DNA of 22,201 nt from Rhodospirillum sp. UBA1311 (GCA_002307145.1 DBTR01000104.1:1-22201); one strand, 5' to 3'. Positions 6,499 to 17,361 are shown, counted from the first letter of the stretch. Notes: generated from the letters alone by a model not told the origin. Translations and numbers: made by a program.

Positions 6499-7424
6499 GC
6501 GACGCGCTCGACGAGACGGACGAAGATGTCTTCGAGCGAGGTCCGGCTGGTGTCGAGATCCTTGAAGTCGATTCCTTTCTCTCCGAGAAGCCGGAGTAGC
6601 GTCGGGATTCCGGTGTCCTCCGCGTTGGCGTCGAAGCTGTAGACGAGTTGCTGGCCGTCGGCGGCGAGTTCGACCGGCCAACCATCGAGTTCGGGCGGGA
6701 TCGTCGCCATCGGGCGCTGCAGGACCAGGGTCAGGCGGCGCTTGCCGAGCTTGCGCATCAGTTGCGCCGTCCGCTCGACCAGCAGCAGGCGGCCGCCGTC
6801 GATCACGCCGACCCGATCCGCCATTTCCTCCGCCTCGTCGATATAGTGGGTGGTGAGGATGACGGTGACGCCGGTGTCGCGCAGCCGCCGCACCAGCGCC
6901 CACATGTCGCGCCGCAGCGCGACGTCGACGCCTGCGGTCGGTTCGTCGAGGAACAGAAGTTCGGGCTCGTGGCTCAGGGCTTTCGCGATCATCACGCGTC
7001 GCTTCATTCCGCCCGAAAGTTCGATGACGCGGCTGTCGCGCTTGTCCCAGAGCGAAAGATCGCGCAGGAGCGATTCGATATAGGCCGGGTTCGGCGGCTT
7101 TCCGAACAGGCCACGGCTGAAGACCACGGTATCCCAAATGGTGGCGAAAATATCGAGGGCGATCTCCTGCGGCACCAGACCGATCATCGACCGGGCGGTG
7201 CGATAGGACGTGCGGGTATCGTGTCCGTCGACGAGGACCTGCCCCGAGGTCATCGCGACGGTGCCGCAGACGATGCTGATCAAGGTCGTCTTGCCCGCGC
7301 CGTTGGGCCCGAGCAAGGCGAAGATCTCGCCGCGTTCGATCGCAAGGTCGATCGGCTGCAAGGCGGTGAAGCCGCCTTTGTAGGTCTTGGTAACGGCGCT
7401 GATCGACAGAATCGGCGGCGACAT
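6495..7424 (-). CDS. ABC transporter ATP-binding protein (ABC-2 exporter)
   Basis: This is the nucleotide-binding subunit of a two-gene exporter, YadG-like in type. The 309-residue protein has Walker A GPNGAGKTT at about 39-47, the Q-loop near VPQE at 85-87, the signature LSGGM at 136-140, Walker B LLFLDE at 156-161 and the switch histidine H193 in TTHY. All catalytic motifs are intact. About 70 C-terminal residues beyond the core form the accessory region usual in this subfamily. AGGAG lies six bases before the ATG. The gene begins 23 bases after the stop of the M20 amidohydrolase, close enough for one transcript running copA, amidohydrolase, ATPase, permease. Substrate unknown. Confidence 0.93.
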   Translation of the reverse strand: MSPPILSISAVTKTYKGGFTALQPIDLAIERGEIFALLGPNGAGKTTLISIVCGTVAMTSGQVLVDGHDTRTSYRTARSMIGLVPQEIALDIFATIWDTVVFSRGLFGKPPNPAYIESLLRDLSLWDKRDSRVIELSGGMKRRVMIAKALSHEPELLFLDEPTAGVDVALRRDMWALVRRLRDTGVTVILTTHYIDEAEEMADRVGVIDGGRLLLVERTAQLMRKLGKRRLTLVLQRPMATIPPELDGWPVELAADGQQLVYSFDANAEDTGIPTLLRLLGEKGIDFKDLDTSRTSLEDIFVRLVERVA

Positions 7425-7447
7425 GACCGCTCCTCGTTCCGTTGTGG

Positions 7448-8637
7448 TTACGCCAGTTCCCGTTTCGTCAGCATTACCCAGTAGGTCGCGCCGAGGGCGA
7501 GGATGTCGTCGTTGAAGTCGTAGACCGGGGTGTGGAGGCCGCGTTCGGGGCTGCCGTTGCCGATGAAGATCATCGATCCCGGGACTTTTTCCAACATGAA
7601 CGAGAAGTCTTCCGCGCCGGTGCGGGGCGGCAGGTCGGTGTCGACGTTGGCGTTGCCGACGAGGCTGCCCGCGACTTCGGCCGCGAGGGCGGTCTGGGCG
7701 GCGGCGTTGACCAGCGGCGGGTAGCGGCGGAGGTAGTGGACGTCGACGGTGCAGTTGTGGGTGGCGGCGAGGCCTTGCGCGACTTCGCCCAGGCGGCGTT
7801 CGAGGATGTCGCGGACTTCCGGGCGATAGCTGCGCGCCGTGCCGCGCAAGACCACCTTCGACGGGATGATGTTGGGCGAGTTGTAGTCGCCCGCCTGGAT
7901 ATGGCCGAGCGAGAGCACGGCGGTGTCGATGGCGGCGACGTTGCGGCCGATGATCCCCTGCACCGCGAGGACGAACGCGGCGGCGGGCTGGGTCGGGTCG
8001 GTGGAGAGATGCGCCGCCGCGCCGCCGTGGCCGCCGGTGCCGTGGAAGGTGATCGTCCAGGTGTCGGCGGCGGCCATCATCGGGCCGGTGCGGGTGGTGA
8101 AGGTGCCGACCGGGGCCTCGGGCGCATTGTGCATGCCGTAGACCGCGTCCATCGGGAAGCGGTCGAGGAAGCCTTCCTTGATCATTTCGCGCGCGCCGCC
8201 CAGGCCTTCCTCGGCGGGCTGGAAGATCACGTGGACGGTCCCGGCGAAGTCGGGGTTCTTGGCGAGGTGGCGCGCGGCGGCGAGAAGCATGGCGGTGTGG
8301 CCGTCGTGGCCGCAGGCGTGCATCCGCTTGGGGTCGGTGGAGGCGTGCGGCAGGCCGGTCTGCTCGGAGATGAACAGCGCGTCCATGTCGGCGCGCAGGC
8401 CGATGACGCGGTTGCCCGGGCGCTTGCCCTTGATCGTGCCGACGACGCCGGTTTTCGCGATCCCTTCCTCGACCGGGATGCCCCAGGATTTCAGCTTTTC
8501 CGCCACCAGCGCGGCGGTGCGGGTTTCCTCGAAGCCGGTTTCCGGATGGGCGTGGATGTCGCGACGGATCGCGATGATGTCGTCCTGTTCGGCCTGGATC
8601 GCGGCAAGCACCGCGGCGTGATCGGGGAGGGAGGAGT

Positions 8638-8641
<4 letters not shown>
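7448..8641 (-). CDS. M20-family amidohydrolase (hippurate/N-acyl amino acid hydrolase type)
   Basis: This is a metal-dependent hydrolase of N-acyl amino acids or related amides, M20D-like in layout. All expected residues are present: HAHPE near residues 30-34, RADMD at 83-87, the Cys-containing metal motif HACGHDGH at 108-115, the catalytic pair in QPAEE (E144-E145), the dimerisation-domain stretch GGHGG, and GAEDFSF near the end. From the TTG at 8641 it is 397 residues, normal for the family. That TTG overlaps the copA stop (TTGA), and no ATG is available; a GTG at 8611 is a weaker alternative with no ribosome-binding site. Coupling to a copper pump is unexpected. Substrate cannot be decided from sequence: hippurate, acetyl-amino acids, indole conjugates and peptides are all handled by this family. 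Confidence 0.9.
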
Positions 8642-11055
<2,414 letters not shown>

Positions 11056-11096
11056 TGGGAAAACTCGATAGTGGCGAACACGAGAGGTCTATGTGG

Positions 11097-11117
11097 GCAC
11101 GGGGGTTGTCCCCGCGC
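11097..11117 (-). promoter_or_regulatory. Inverted repeat upstream of copA
   Basis: GCACGGGG (11097-11104) and CCCCGCGC (11110-11117) form an 8-bp dyad with one mismatch and a five-base centre, 42-62 bases before the copA start. On the minus strand it lies just downstream of a -35-like TTGACC (11120-11125). No convincing -10 box sits at 17-20 bases, so this is a tentative operator or leader hairpin and not a clear CueR promoter. Confidence 0.35.
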
Positions 11118-11153
11118 AAGGTCAAAAGGACAGTGGGGCTGCCCTGGAATCGA

Positions 11154-11179
11154 AAGCGGCGGGGAGGGCCCCGCCGCTT
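11154..11179 (-). terminator. Perfect 11-bp hairpin between copZ and copA
   Basis: AAGCGGCGGGG and CCCCGCCGCTT pair perfectly around a four-base loop, beginning 10 bases after the copZ stop codon. On the minus strand the stem ends in TT followed by TCGATT, a poor U-tract, so termination may be partial or the hairpin may protect the copZ message from 3' decay. Confidence 0.6.
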
Positions 11180-11188
11180 GGGAAGACT

Positions 11189-11422
11189 TCAGATGATGCT
11201 CGGATTGGCTTGGACGTCGGGAAGCACGGAGGCGGAAAAACCGGCGCTCCGAACCGCCGAAACCAGGTTGGACGCCTCGCCGCCGCCTTCGACGATCGCG
11301 GTATTGTGCTCAAGATCCACGGCGACGGTGGCAACGCCCGGCACCTCGCGCAGGGCTTCCTCGACTTTCGTCGCGCAGCCTTCGCAACGCATGCCCTGGA
11401 TGCTCAGAGTGGTGGCGCTCAT
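11189..11422 (-). CDS. copZ: CopZ-like copper chaperone (single HMA domain)
   Basis: This is a small soluble Cu(I)-binding protein that delivers copper to CopA-type pumps. The 77 residues form one heavy-metal-associated domain with the metal loop GMRCEGC (C13, C16) and the expected beta-alpha-beta-beta-alpha-beta spacing; 65-75 residues is usual. The ATG at 11422 has AGGAGA six bases upstream, far better than the in-frame upstream starts at 11440 and 11512. It precedes copA by 133 bases with a strong hairpin between them, so chaperone and pump may be expressed at different levels. Two adjacent inverted repeats lie directly upstream. The copper assignment rests on the motif and the copA neighbour; other thiophilic metals are possible. 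Confidence 0.9.
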   Translation of the reverse strand: MSATTLSIQGMRCEGCATKVEEALREVPGVATVAVDLEHNTAIVEGGGEASNLVSAVRSAGFSASVLPDVQANPSII

Positions 11423-11441
11423 GGTCGGTCTCCTATTCATG

Positions 11442-11472
11442 GAACGAAGCTTTCGTTCATCAACGTTTGATG
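11442..11472 (-). promoter_or_regulatory. Two adjacent perfect inverted repeats upstream of copZ
   Basis: GAACGAA-GCT-TTCGTTC (11442-11458) and CATCAA-CGT-TTGATG (11458-11472) abut each other and share one base. The nearer one lies 20 bases upstream of the copZ start. On the minus strand TTGATG (11458-11463) and a weak ATGAAT/TGAATA box would place the first dyad inside a 17-18 base promoter spacer. Neither resembles the CueR or CsoR sites I know. Operator function is inferred from symmetry and position. Confidence 0.5.
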
Positions 11473-11516
11473 TGGGTGTCCGTTCCGTGCCCGCGCAACC
11501 CTCTTGAGACAATGCA

Positions 11517-12833
11517 TTAGGCGGAAAGGCTTTTCACGCCACGGATCATGCTGTCGTAGGCGCGCGCCAACTGGTCGTCGGTGACGCAGTAGGGCGGCAG
11601 CAGGTAGAGCACGTTGCCGAGCGGGCGGATCAGCATGTTCTCGCCCTTGAAGAAGGCTTTCAGCTTCAGCCCGACCTCCGCGCCGAGGCCCTTTTCGCCC
11701 GAACCGGTCTCGATGTTGACCGCCGCGATGGTGCCCATGATGCGCGGCTTCTTCACTCCCGGCAGGCGCGCCAGCTCGGGCAGGGCGGCGCGGTGGAACG
11801 CCTCGATCGCGGCGCGGCGCTTGGCGCAGGCGGGGTCGAGGAGGAGCTTGAGCGAGGCGTTGCCCGCCGCGCAGCCGAGCGGGTTGGCGGTGTAGGAATG
11901 GCCGTGGAGGAACGCCTTCGCGGTGTCCTTGTGGAGGAAGGCGGCGTAGATCGCCTCGGTGGTGACGGTCGCCGCCATCGGCATGAAGCCGCCGGTGATG
12001 CCCTTCGACAGGCAGACGAAATCCGGCTCGATCCTGGCCTTGAGGCAGGCGAACAGGTCGCCCAGGCGGCCGAAGCCGGTCATCACTTCGTCGAAGATGA
12101 TCAGCGCGCCCGCCGCCTGGAGCTTTTCCACCCAGGCCTTGAGGAACTCCGGACGGCACATCCGCATCCCGCCCGCGCCCTGCACCAGCGGCTCGACGAT
12201 CGCGGCGACGAGGTCGTCCTTATGTCCGTCGAGGTAGGCGTCGAGCGCGGCGAGCGCGGTGGCTTCCTTCGCCTCGATCAGCTCGTCGCCGTCCCAGGTC
12301 GGCGCGTTGGGCAGGCTGTCGACGCTGAACAGCATCTCGCCCCAGACGTCGAAGATGCCGCAGCTCACCCCCGCCGACATCGCGCCGACGGTGTCGCCGT
12401 GGTAGGCGCCGTCCATCGCGACGAAGCGGGTGCGCCGCGTGTCGCCCTGGTTGCGGAAGTACTGCATCGCGATCTTCATCGCGACCTCGACGGCGGTGGA
12501 GCCGTTGTCGGAATAGAACACCCGGGTGAGCTTCTCGGGCAGGATGTTGACGATCCCTTCCGCGAGGTCGACGGCGGGCGCGTGGGTGCAGGTGGCGAAG
12601 ATCACCTGTTCGAGGGTGCGCGCCTGGTTGGCCACCGCCTCGGCGATCAGCGGGTGGGCGTGGCCGTGGAGGTTGACCCACCACGAGGAGATCATGTCGA
12701 GGATGACGTTGCCCTCGGCGTCGGTGATTTCCGCGCCGTTGGCGGAGACCGCCGCGATCGGTTCCGGCGCGGTGAGCGCCTGGGTGAACGGATGCCAGAT
12801 GTAGCGGCGGTCGCGCGCGAGCAGGTTGGTCAT
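11517..12833 (-). CDS. bioA: BioA, adenosylmethionine-8-amino-7-oxononanoate aminotransferase
   Basis: BioA converts KAPA to DAPA with S-adenosylmethionine as amino donor, the antepenultimate step of biotin synthesis. The 438-residue class III aminotransferase has RYIWHPFTQ at 10-18, GSTAVEVAMK at 111-120, the cofactor region DGAYHGD at 141-147, the Asp in IFDEVMTGFGR (D248) and the PLP lysine K277 in LSKGITGG. Length is normal. GGAG stands six bases before the ATG at 12833; an in-frame extension to 12884 lacks support. It is the last gene of the bio operon, 10 bases after bioD. No intrinsic terminator is clear between its stop and copZ, so some read-through into copZ is possible. Confidence 0.96.
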   Translation of the reverse strand: MTNLLARDRRYIWHPFTQALTAPEPIAAVSANGAEITDAEGNVILDMISSWWVNLHGHAHPLIAEAVANQARTLEQVIFATCTHAPAVDLAEGIVNILPEKLTRVFYSDNGSTAVEVAMKIAMQYFRNQGDTRRTRFVAMDGAYHGDTVGAMSAGVSCGIFDVWGEMLFSVDSLPNAPTWDGDELIEAKEATALAALDAYLDGHKDDLVAAIVEPLVQGAGGMRMCRPEFLKAWVEKLQAAGALIIFDEVMTGFGRLGDLFACLKARIEPDFVCLSKGITGGFMPMAATVTTEAIYAAFLHKDTAKAFLHGHSYTANPLGCAAGNASLKLLLDPACAKRRAAIEAFHRAALPELARLPGVKKPRIMGTIAAVNIETGSGEKGLGAEVGLKLKAFFKGENMLIRPLGNVLYLLPPYCVTDDQLARAYDSMIRGVKSLSA

Positions 12834-12843
12834 CGGGAACTCC

Positions 12844-13572
12844 TTAGCGGGCGAAAAGGTGGGCGAACGCGGCGTCGAGGCCACTCAATCCCTCGGCGGC
12901 GGCGAGCAGCTTTTCGATCGTCGGCTCGGGGATGAAGGGCAGGGTGCCGAAGCACGGCACGCCGCCGAAGTGAGCGATGGTGCCGGGGTTGTCGGCGCGG
13001 ATGAAGGCGTCTTCCGGTCCTTGCGGTTTGGTCTCGTTGAGGATCACCCCGGCCACCGGGATGTGCCGCGAGGTCAGCGCGTCGATCGAGAGCAGCACGT
13101 GGTTGATCGTGCCGAGCCCGACGCGGCCGACCAGCACCACCGGCAGCTTCAACGCGGCGAACAGGTCGATCATCATTTCGCGGCGGTTGAGCGGCACCAT
13201 CAGGCCGCCCGCGCCTTCGATCACCACCGCCGGATGACGGCGGCCGAGCTCTTCCGCCGCGGCGACGATCGCCTCCACCGACGGCGCGACCTCGTCCTCG
13301 GCCACCGCGAGGTGCGGCGAGCACGCCGGGATGTAGCAGAACGGCTGCATCAGGTCGCGTTCCTCAGGGCTCGGAACGTGGTCGAGCACGCCCAGGGTGA
13401 AGTCGAGGTCGGGGGCGCGCAGGCCATCCGACATCACCTTCGCGCCGGTCTGCACCGGCTTCATCGGCACGATGCCGAGGCCCTTGTGGCGCAGCCAGAG
13501 CGAGAGGGCGGCGGTGGTGAAGGTCTTGCCGACGTCGGTATCGGTGCCGGTGACGACGAAGCCGCGGAACAT
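12844..13572 (-). CDS. bioD: BioD, dethiobiotin synthetase
   Basis: BioD is an ATP-dependent ligase that closes the ureido ring of dethiobiotin from DAPA and CO2. The 242-residue protein begins with the P-loop GTDTDVGKT (9-17). The substrate and carbamate lysine lies in PMKPVQTG, and EGAGGLMVPL, a family signature, comes mid-protein. The length is slightly above the 220-230 typical of E. coli-like enzymes. It lies 21 bases after bioC and 10 bases before bioA in one transcript. All catalytic motifs are intact. Confidence 0.95.
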   Translation of the reverse strand: MFRGFVVTGTDTDVGKTFTTAALSLWLRHKGLGIVPMKPVQTGAKVMSDGLRAPDLDFTLGVLDHVPSPEERDLMQPFCYIPACSPHLAVAEDEVAPSVEAIVAAAEELGRRHPAVVIEGAGGLMVPLNRREMMIDLFAALKLPVVLVGRVGLGTINHVLLSIDALTSRHIPVAGVILNETKPQGPEDAFIRADNPGTIAHFGGVPCFGTLPFIPEPTIEKLLAAAEGLSGLDAAFAHLFAR

Positions 13573-13593
13573 GGCGAACGTCCTATGTAAAGT

Positions 13594-14367
13594 TCAGCGA
13601 TGGGCGATCAGGGTGAGGACCTGATAGGTGACGGGAACGCCGTTATGGTCCCGATAGCGGTCCTCGTAAACCTTGGTGAGGCGGCTGATCTCGCGCGGGG
13701 TGAGCGGTTTCGCGCCGCCCTTGAACACCGCGCCGATGCCCTTGAACGACTTGAGCGCGGAGAGGGCGTCGGGATAATGCACGGTCATCGGCCGGGTTTC
13801 GGCGCGCACCACCGCGAGACCGGCCTCGACCGCCCAGGAGACGTAGTGGGTGTCGGGCGGATAGTCGAGGGCGGCGAGCGGGCGCTGGACCGCCTCCTGG
13901 TGCGCGGCCGACAGCTCGCACAGCGTGCCTGCGACCGGCACGGTGAAGGCAAGGATGCCGCCCGGGGTCAACGCCTGGGCGAGGCGGACGAGGGTGCCCG
14001 GCTTGTTGGCGAACCACTGGAAGGCGAAGCTCGACGCGACGAGGTCGAAGGCGTTGCCCTCGGCGTCGAAGTCCTCGGCGTCGCCGCAGAGGAAGACGTG
14101 CGGATAGGGCCACGCGGCGCGGCAGGTGCCGACCATCGCCGGCGCGAGGTCGATCCCGGCGATCCGGGTGAAGGGGAAGCGCTCGGTGAGGCGGCGGGTG
14201 AGCGAGCCGGTGCCGCAGCCGACGTCGAGGATGGTGCGCGGCGAGAAGCCGGGCGGCAGGCAGTCTACCAAATGCTGCGCCGCCGGAGCTTGCACCGCCG
14301 CCCAGCCGTCGTAGGTCGCGGCGGCGGCGGAGAAGTTGGCGGCGACGACGGACTTGGCGAGGCTCAT
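13594..14367 (-). CDS. bioC: BioC, malonyl-ACP O-methyltransferase
   Basis: BioC methylates malonyl-ACP so that fatty-acid synthesis can extend it to pimeloyl-ACP methyl ester. The 257-residue protein has the class I SAM motif ILDVGCGTG (46-54), the post-motif GIDLAPAMV, and the region LVASSFAFQWF typical of BioC. The ATG at 14367 overlaps the bioH stop in an ATGA junction, so the two pathway partners are translationally coupled. An upstream in-frame extension exists but overlaps bioH. The bio context makes the BioC assignment much firmer than the generic methyltransferase fold would. Confidence 0.92.
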   Translation of the reverse strand: MSLAKSVVAANFSAAAATYDGWAAVQAPAAQHLVDCLPPGFSPRTILDVGCGTGSLTRRLTERFPFTRIAGIDLAPAMVGTCRAAWPYPHVFLCGDAEDFDAEGNAFDLVASSFAFQWFANKPGTLVRLAQALTPGGILAFTVPVAGTLCELSAAHQEAVQRPLAALDYPPDTHYVSWAVEAGLAVVRAETRPMTVHYPDALSALKSFKGIGAVFKGGAKPLTPREISRLTKVYEDRYRDHNGVPVTYQVLTLIAHR

Positions 14368-15107
14368 CGCCGGACCTCGCCGGTGTGGGCGACGATCAGC
14401 GCATTCAGCACCTCCGCGATCATTCGCGGATGGGTCAGCGGCAGGCCGTGGCTGCCGCCCGAAACCGCGAGCACGGTGGCGTGGCGCAGGCCGTCGTTCA
14501 ATTGCTGCGCCGCGTGCGCGCCGACGATGCGGTCGTCGTCGCCCTGGATCACGATCGTCGGCGTGTCGATCTGGCCCAGGCGGCGGCGGAGGTCGGTCTT
14601 TTCCAGCGCCGCGAGGCCCGCGTCGAGGGTCTTGGCGTCGACGTCGGCGAGGATGCCGAAGATTTCGTTGTGGTCGTAGCCGGTGCGGTCGCCGCTGAGC
14701 GCCTCGCCCCAGAACGCGGTGACGATGCCGTCGGCATTGCGGCGCAGGCCCTGGCGCATCGCGCGCAGCGCGGCGGCGTCGGTGCCGAGGCCGGTTTCGT
14801 CGGCGAGCAGGCGCACCGGCGTCGCCACCAGCAGCAGGTCGGAGATCGCTTCCGGCGCGTCGAGCGCGGCCTGGAGGGCGATCTGGCCGCCGAGCGACCA
14901 GCCGACGACGATCACCGCCGCGTCCAGGTTGCGGCCGGCGGCGGCGTTGGCCTTCGCAGCGGCGTCTTTGAGCGCGGCGGCGGGGTCGGCGAGGCCCTGC
15001 CACCAGTCGAGGTGCGCGACCGGCAATTCGGGCAGGGCGGCGAGCACGCCGTTCCAGGCATTCGGGCCGGTGGACCAGCCGGAGACCAGCACCACGCCCG
15101 GGGTCAT
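14364..15107 (-). CDS. bioH: BioH-type pimeloyl-ACP methyl ester carboxylesterase
   Basis: This is an alpha/beta hydrolase that removes the methyl group added by BioC and so ends pimelate elongation. The 247 residues include an N-terminal VLVSGWSTG oxyanion segment, the nucleophile elbow GWSLGG with S71, an Asp-rich GDDDRIV that supplies the acid, and GGSHGLPL with the catalytic His. It is an alpha/beta hydrolase of the BioH class and not of the BioG (DUF452) class as far as I can judge. It overlaps bioF upstream and bioC downstream by four bases each. That tight nesting between bioF and bioC supports the pathway role, since alpha/beta hydrolases alone are not specific. Confidence 0.88.
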   Translation of the reverse strand: MTPGVVLVSGWSTGPNAWNGVLAALPELPVAHLDWWQGLADPAAALKDAAAKANAAAGRNLDAAVIVVGWSLGGQIALQAALDAPEAISDLLLVATPVRLLADETGLGTDAAALRAMRQGLRRNADGIVTAFWGEALSGDRTGYDHNEIFGILADVDAKTLDAGLAALEKTDLRRRLGQIDTPTIVIQGDDDRIVGAHAAQQLNDGLRHATVLAVSGGSHGLPLTHPRMIAEVLNALIVAHTGEVRR

Positions 15108-16270
15108 TTCAGTACTCCGAGGTCGCGGCCGACTTCGGCGAAGGCCTGAACCGCCGCCAGCAAATCGGCGTCTTCGTGCGCGCGGGTGACGGTGAGGCGG
15201 AGGCGCGCGGTGCCCGGCGGCACCGTCGGCGGGCGGATCGCCGAGCAGAGGATGCGGCGGGCGGCGAGGCGGGCGGCGAAGGTCTGCGCGACGTGGTTGT
15301 CGCCGACCATCACCGGCAGGATCGGCGAGGAAAACTCCGGCATCGGGAACCCCGCCTCGGCGAGCAGCCCATGCATGCGCCGGGCTTTCGCCATCACCTC
15401 GGCGCCGAGCACGCCCTCGGTGGCCGCGAACATGTCGAGCGCGGCGATTCCCGCGCCGACGCAGGCGGGCGGCAGGCCGGTGGAATAGATGAAGCTGCGG
15501 GCGCGGTTGACGATCAATGCCGCCAGGGTCTTGGTGGTGGCGACGAAGCCGCCGTAGCCGCCGAACGACTTGCCCATGCCGCAGGTGATCGCATCGGGCT
15601 TCAAGCCCAGTTCGGCGCAGAGGCCCGCGCCGTTCGGCCCCATCACGCCGATCGCGTGGCTTTCGTCGATCAGCAGCAGCGCGTCGTGGCGCTTGGCGAT
15701 CGCCGCGATCTCGGCGAGCGGCGCGATGTCGCCGTCCATCGAGAAGATCGAGTCCGAGATCACCAGCCGCGTCTCGCCGTTTTCCGCCGGGTGCTTGGTC
15801 AGCAGGTCGTCGAGGTGGGCGGTGTCGTTGTGGCGGTAGCGGTGCCACTTCGCCCCCGACATCCGGATGCCGTCGATCAGGCTGGCGTGGTTGAGGCGGT
15901 CGCAGAAGATCGTGCCGTGCTCGCCGATCAGCGCCGGGACGGTGCCGAGGTTGACGAGGAAGCCCGAGCCGAACAGCAGCGCGGTTTCGGTGCCGATCAG
16001 CGCCGCGGCGGCGGCCTCGAATTCGGCGTGCAGGTCGAGGTGCCCGGAGACCAGGCGCGAGCCCGCCGACGAGCAGCCCAAAGCCTCGACCGCGCGCACC
16101 GAGGCGGCGATCAGCGCCGGATGGTGCCCGAGGTCGAGGTAATCGTTGGAGGAGAAATTGAGCCAGGTCTCGCCGTCGATGACGAGGCGGCCACGATTGT
16201 CCGGCAGGGGCTTCAGGCTGCGCAGAAGCCCCCGCCGTTCCAGATCGTCAAGCGCCTGATCCGGGGTCAT
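15104..16270 (-). CDS. bioF: BioF, 8-amino-7-oxononanoate synthase
   Basis: BioF joins pimeloyl thioester and alanine to give KAPA. The 388-residue alpha-oxoamine synthase has NFSSNDYLDLGHHP near the N-terminus, GCSSAGSRLVSGH at 65-77, the cofactor-stacking DESHAIGVMG (202-211) and the PLP lysine K234 in GMGKSFGGYGG. Length matches the family. It begins 17 bases after bioB with only a weak ribosome-binding site, and its stop overlaps the bioH start by four bases. No defect is seen. Confidence 0.95.
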   Translation of the reverse strand: MTPDQALDDLERRGLLRSLKPLPDNRGRLVIDGETWLNFSSNDYLDLGHHPALIAASVRAVEALGCSSAGSRLVSGHLDLHAEFEAAAAALIGTETALLFGSGFLVNLGTVPALIGEHGTIFCDRLNHASLIDGIRMSGAKWHRYRHNDTAHLDDLLTKHPAENGETRLVISDSIFSMDGDIAPLAEIAAIAKRHDALLLIDESHAIGVMGPNGAGLCAELGLKPDAITCGMGKSFGGYGGFVATTKTLAALIVNRARSFIYSTGLPPACVGAGIAALDMFAATEGVLGAEVMAKARRMHGLLAEAGFPMPEFSSPILPVMVGDNHVAQTFAARLAARRILCSAIRPPTVPPGTARLRLTVTRAHEDADLLAAVQAFAEVGRDLGVLK

Positions 16271-16286
16271 CTCGGGCGAGTCCGGT

Positions 16287-17297
16287 TCACTCGGCCGCGT
16301 CGCCGAGGGAGTCCTCGCCGGCGCTTTCGAGTTCCAGCTCGAAGCCGAGATCCTTGATCATCTGGATCGCCGCCGGGGTTTCCTGGCCGCCGGTGGTGAG
16401 GTAGCCCTCGACGAAGATCGAGTTCGCGGCGTAGAGCGACAACGGCTGGAGCTGGCGCAGGTGATGCTCGCGGCCACCGGCGACGCGCAAATCGACGTCG
16501 GGGTGCATGAAGCGGAGCAGCGACAGCGCCCGCAGGCACTTGTTCGGCGTCAGCTTGGTGTCGATGTCGGCGAACGGCGTGCCCTTCACCGGGATCATGA
16601 AGTTGAGCGGGATCGACAGGGGTTCGAGGGCGCGCAGCGCGTCGAACATGTCGAAGATGTCGTCGTCGTTCTCGCCCTGGCCGATGATGCCGCCCGAGCA
16701 GAGGCCGATGCCCGCTTCCTTCGCCGTCATCAGGTTCTTCACCCGGTCGGCGTAGGTGTGGGTGGTGCAGATCTTCTCGTAGTAGCGGGCCGAGGTGTTG
16801 AGGTTGTGGTTGATCCGGTCGAGACCCGCGGCCTTCAGCTTCTTCGCCTGCTCAAGGCTGATGAAGCCGATGGAGAGGCACATTTCGATCGGCGTGGTGG
16901 CCTTGATCTCGCGGATCATGTCGGCGAGCTTGTCGATCTCGCGGTCGGTCGGCTGGCCGCCCGAAAGCGCCATGCAGTAGCGCTTGGCGTCCATGGCGGT
17001 GGCGCGCTTCGCCTCGCCCATCGCCTTTTCCTTCTGCCACAGCGCGTACTTCTCGATCGGCGCGTCGGAAACCCGCGACTGCGAGCAGTAGTGGCAATCC
17101 TCGCCGCAGAGCCCGCTCTTCACGTTGCTCAGGAGCTGGACGTGGACGCGGTTGCCGCGATAGTGGCGGCGGACGCGATAGGCGGCGTTCAGCACGTCCA
17201 TGGTGTCGAGATCGGAAGCGTTCAGGACCCCCAGACCCTGCTCGCGGCTAAGCGGCTGCTTAGCGATCGCCTGATCGGCGATGGCTTGAAAGTTCAT
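16287..17297 (-). CDS. bioB: BioB, biotin synthase
   Basis: BioB is a radical-SAM enzyme that inserts sulfur into dethiobiotin. The 336-residue protein has the CxxxCxxC cluster ligands C64, C68 and C71 in LCGEDCHYC, and later segments ALSGGQPTD and LCSGGIIGQGE typical of the family. The start at 17297 has AGGAGGGG about seven bases upstream, the best site in the operon. It is the first gene of the bio operon; the promoter lies 36-64 bases upstream. No BioR-type box (TTATCTATAA) is visible, so the control is unclear. Confidence 0.97.
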   Translation of the reverse strand: MNFQAIADQAIAKQPLSREQGLGVLNASDLDTMDVLNAAYRVRRHYRGNRVHVQLLSNVKSGLCGEDCHYCSQSRVSDAPIEKYALWQKEKAMGEAKRATAMDAKRYCMALSGGQPTDREIDKLADMIREIKATTPIEMCLSIGFISLEQAKKLKAAGLDRINHNLNTSARYYEKICTTHTYADRVKNLMTAKEAGIGLCSGGIIGQGENDDDIFDMFDALRALEPLSIPLNFMIPVKGTPFADIDTKLTPNKCLRALSLLRFMHPDVDLRVAGGREHHLRQLQPLSLYAANSIFVEGYLTTGGQETPAAIQMIKDLGFELELESAGEDSLGDAAE

Positions 17298-17332
17298 GGC
17301 GGTTCCCCTCCTGCCACTGGAAAATGCCGCGC

Positions 17333-17361
17333 ACCATACTCAAGCGGGCGCGATATGTCCA
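17333..17361 (-). promoter_or_regulatory. Promoter of the bio operon
   Basis: On the minus strand, TGGACA (17356-17361) is followed after 17 bases by TATGGT (17333-17338). These are near-consensus sigma-70 boxes with ideal spacing. The predicted start near 17326 gives a leader of roughly 30 bases before the bioB ATG. No dyad overlaps the boxes. Confidence 0.7.

Noticed and set aside
5722..7137. 471-codon version of the ABC permease
   Set aside because: The extra N-terminal part overlaps the ATPase gene and is a shadow; the ATGA junction at 6498 gives the family-length protein.
11088..11125. CueR-type copA promoter
   Set aside because: A TTGACC is present, but no -10 box sits at 19-20 bases and the dyad does not match the CueR operator, so I list only the inverted repeat.
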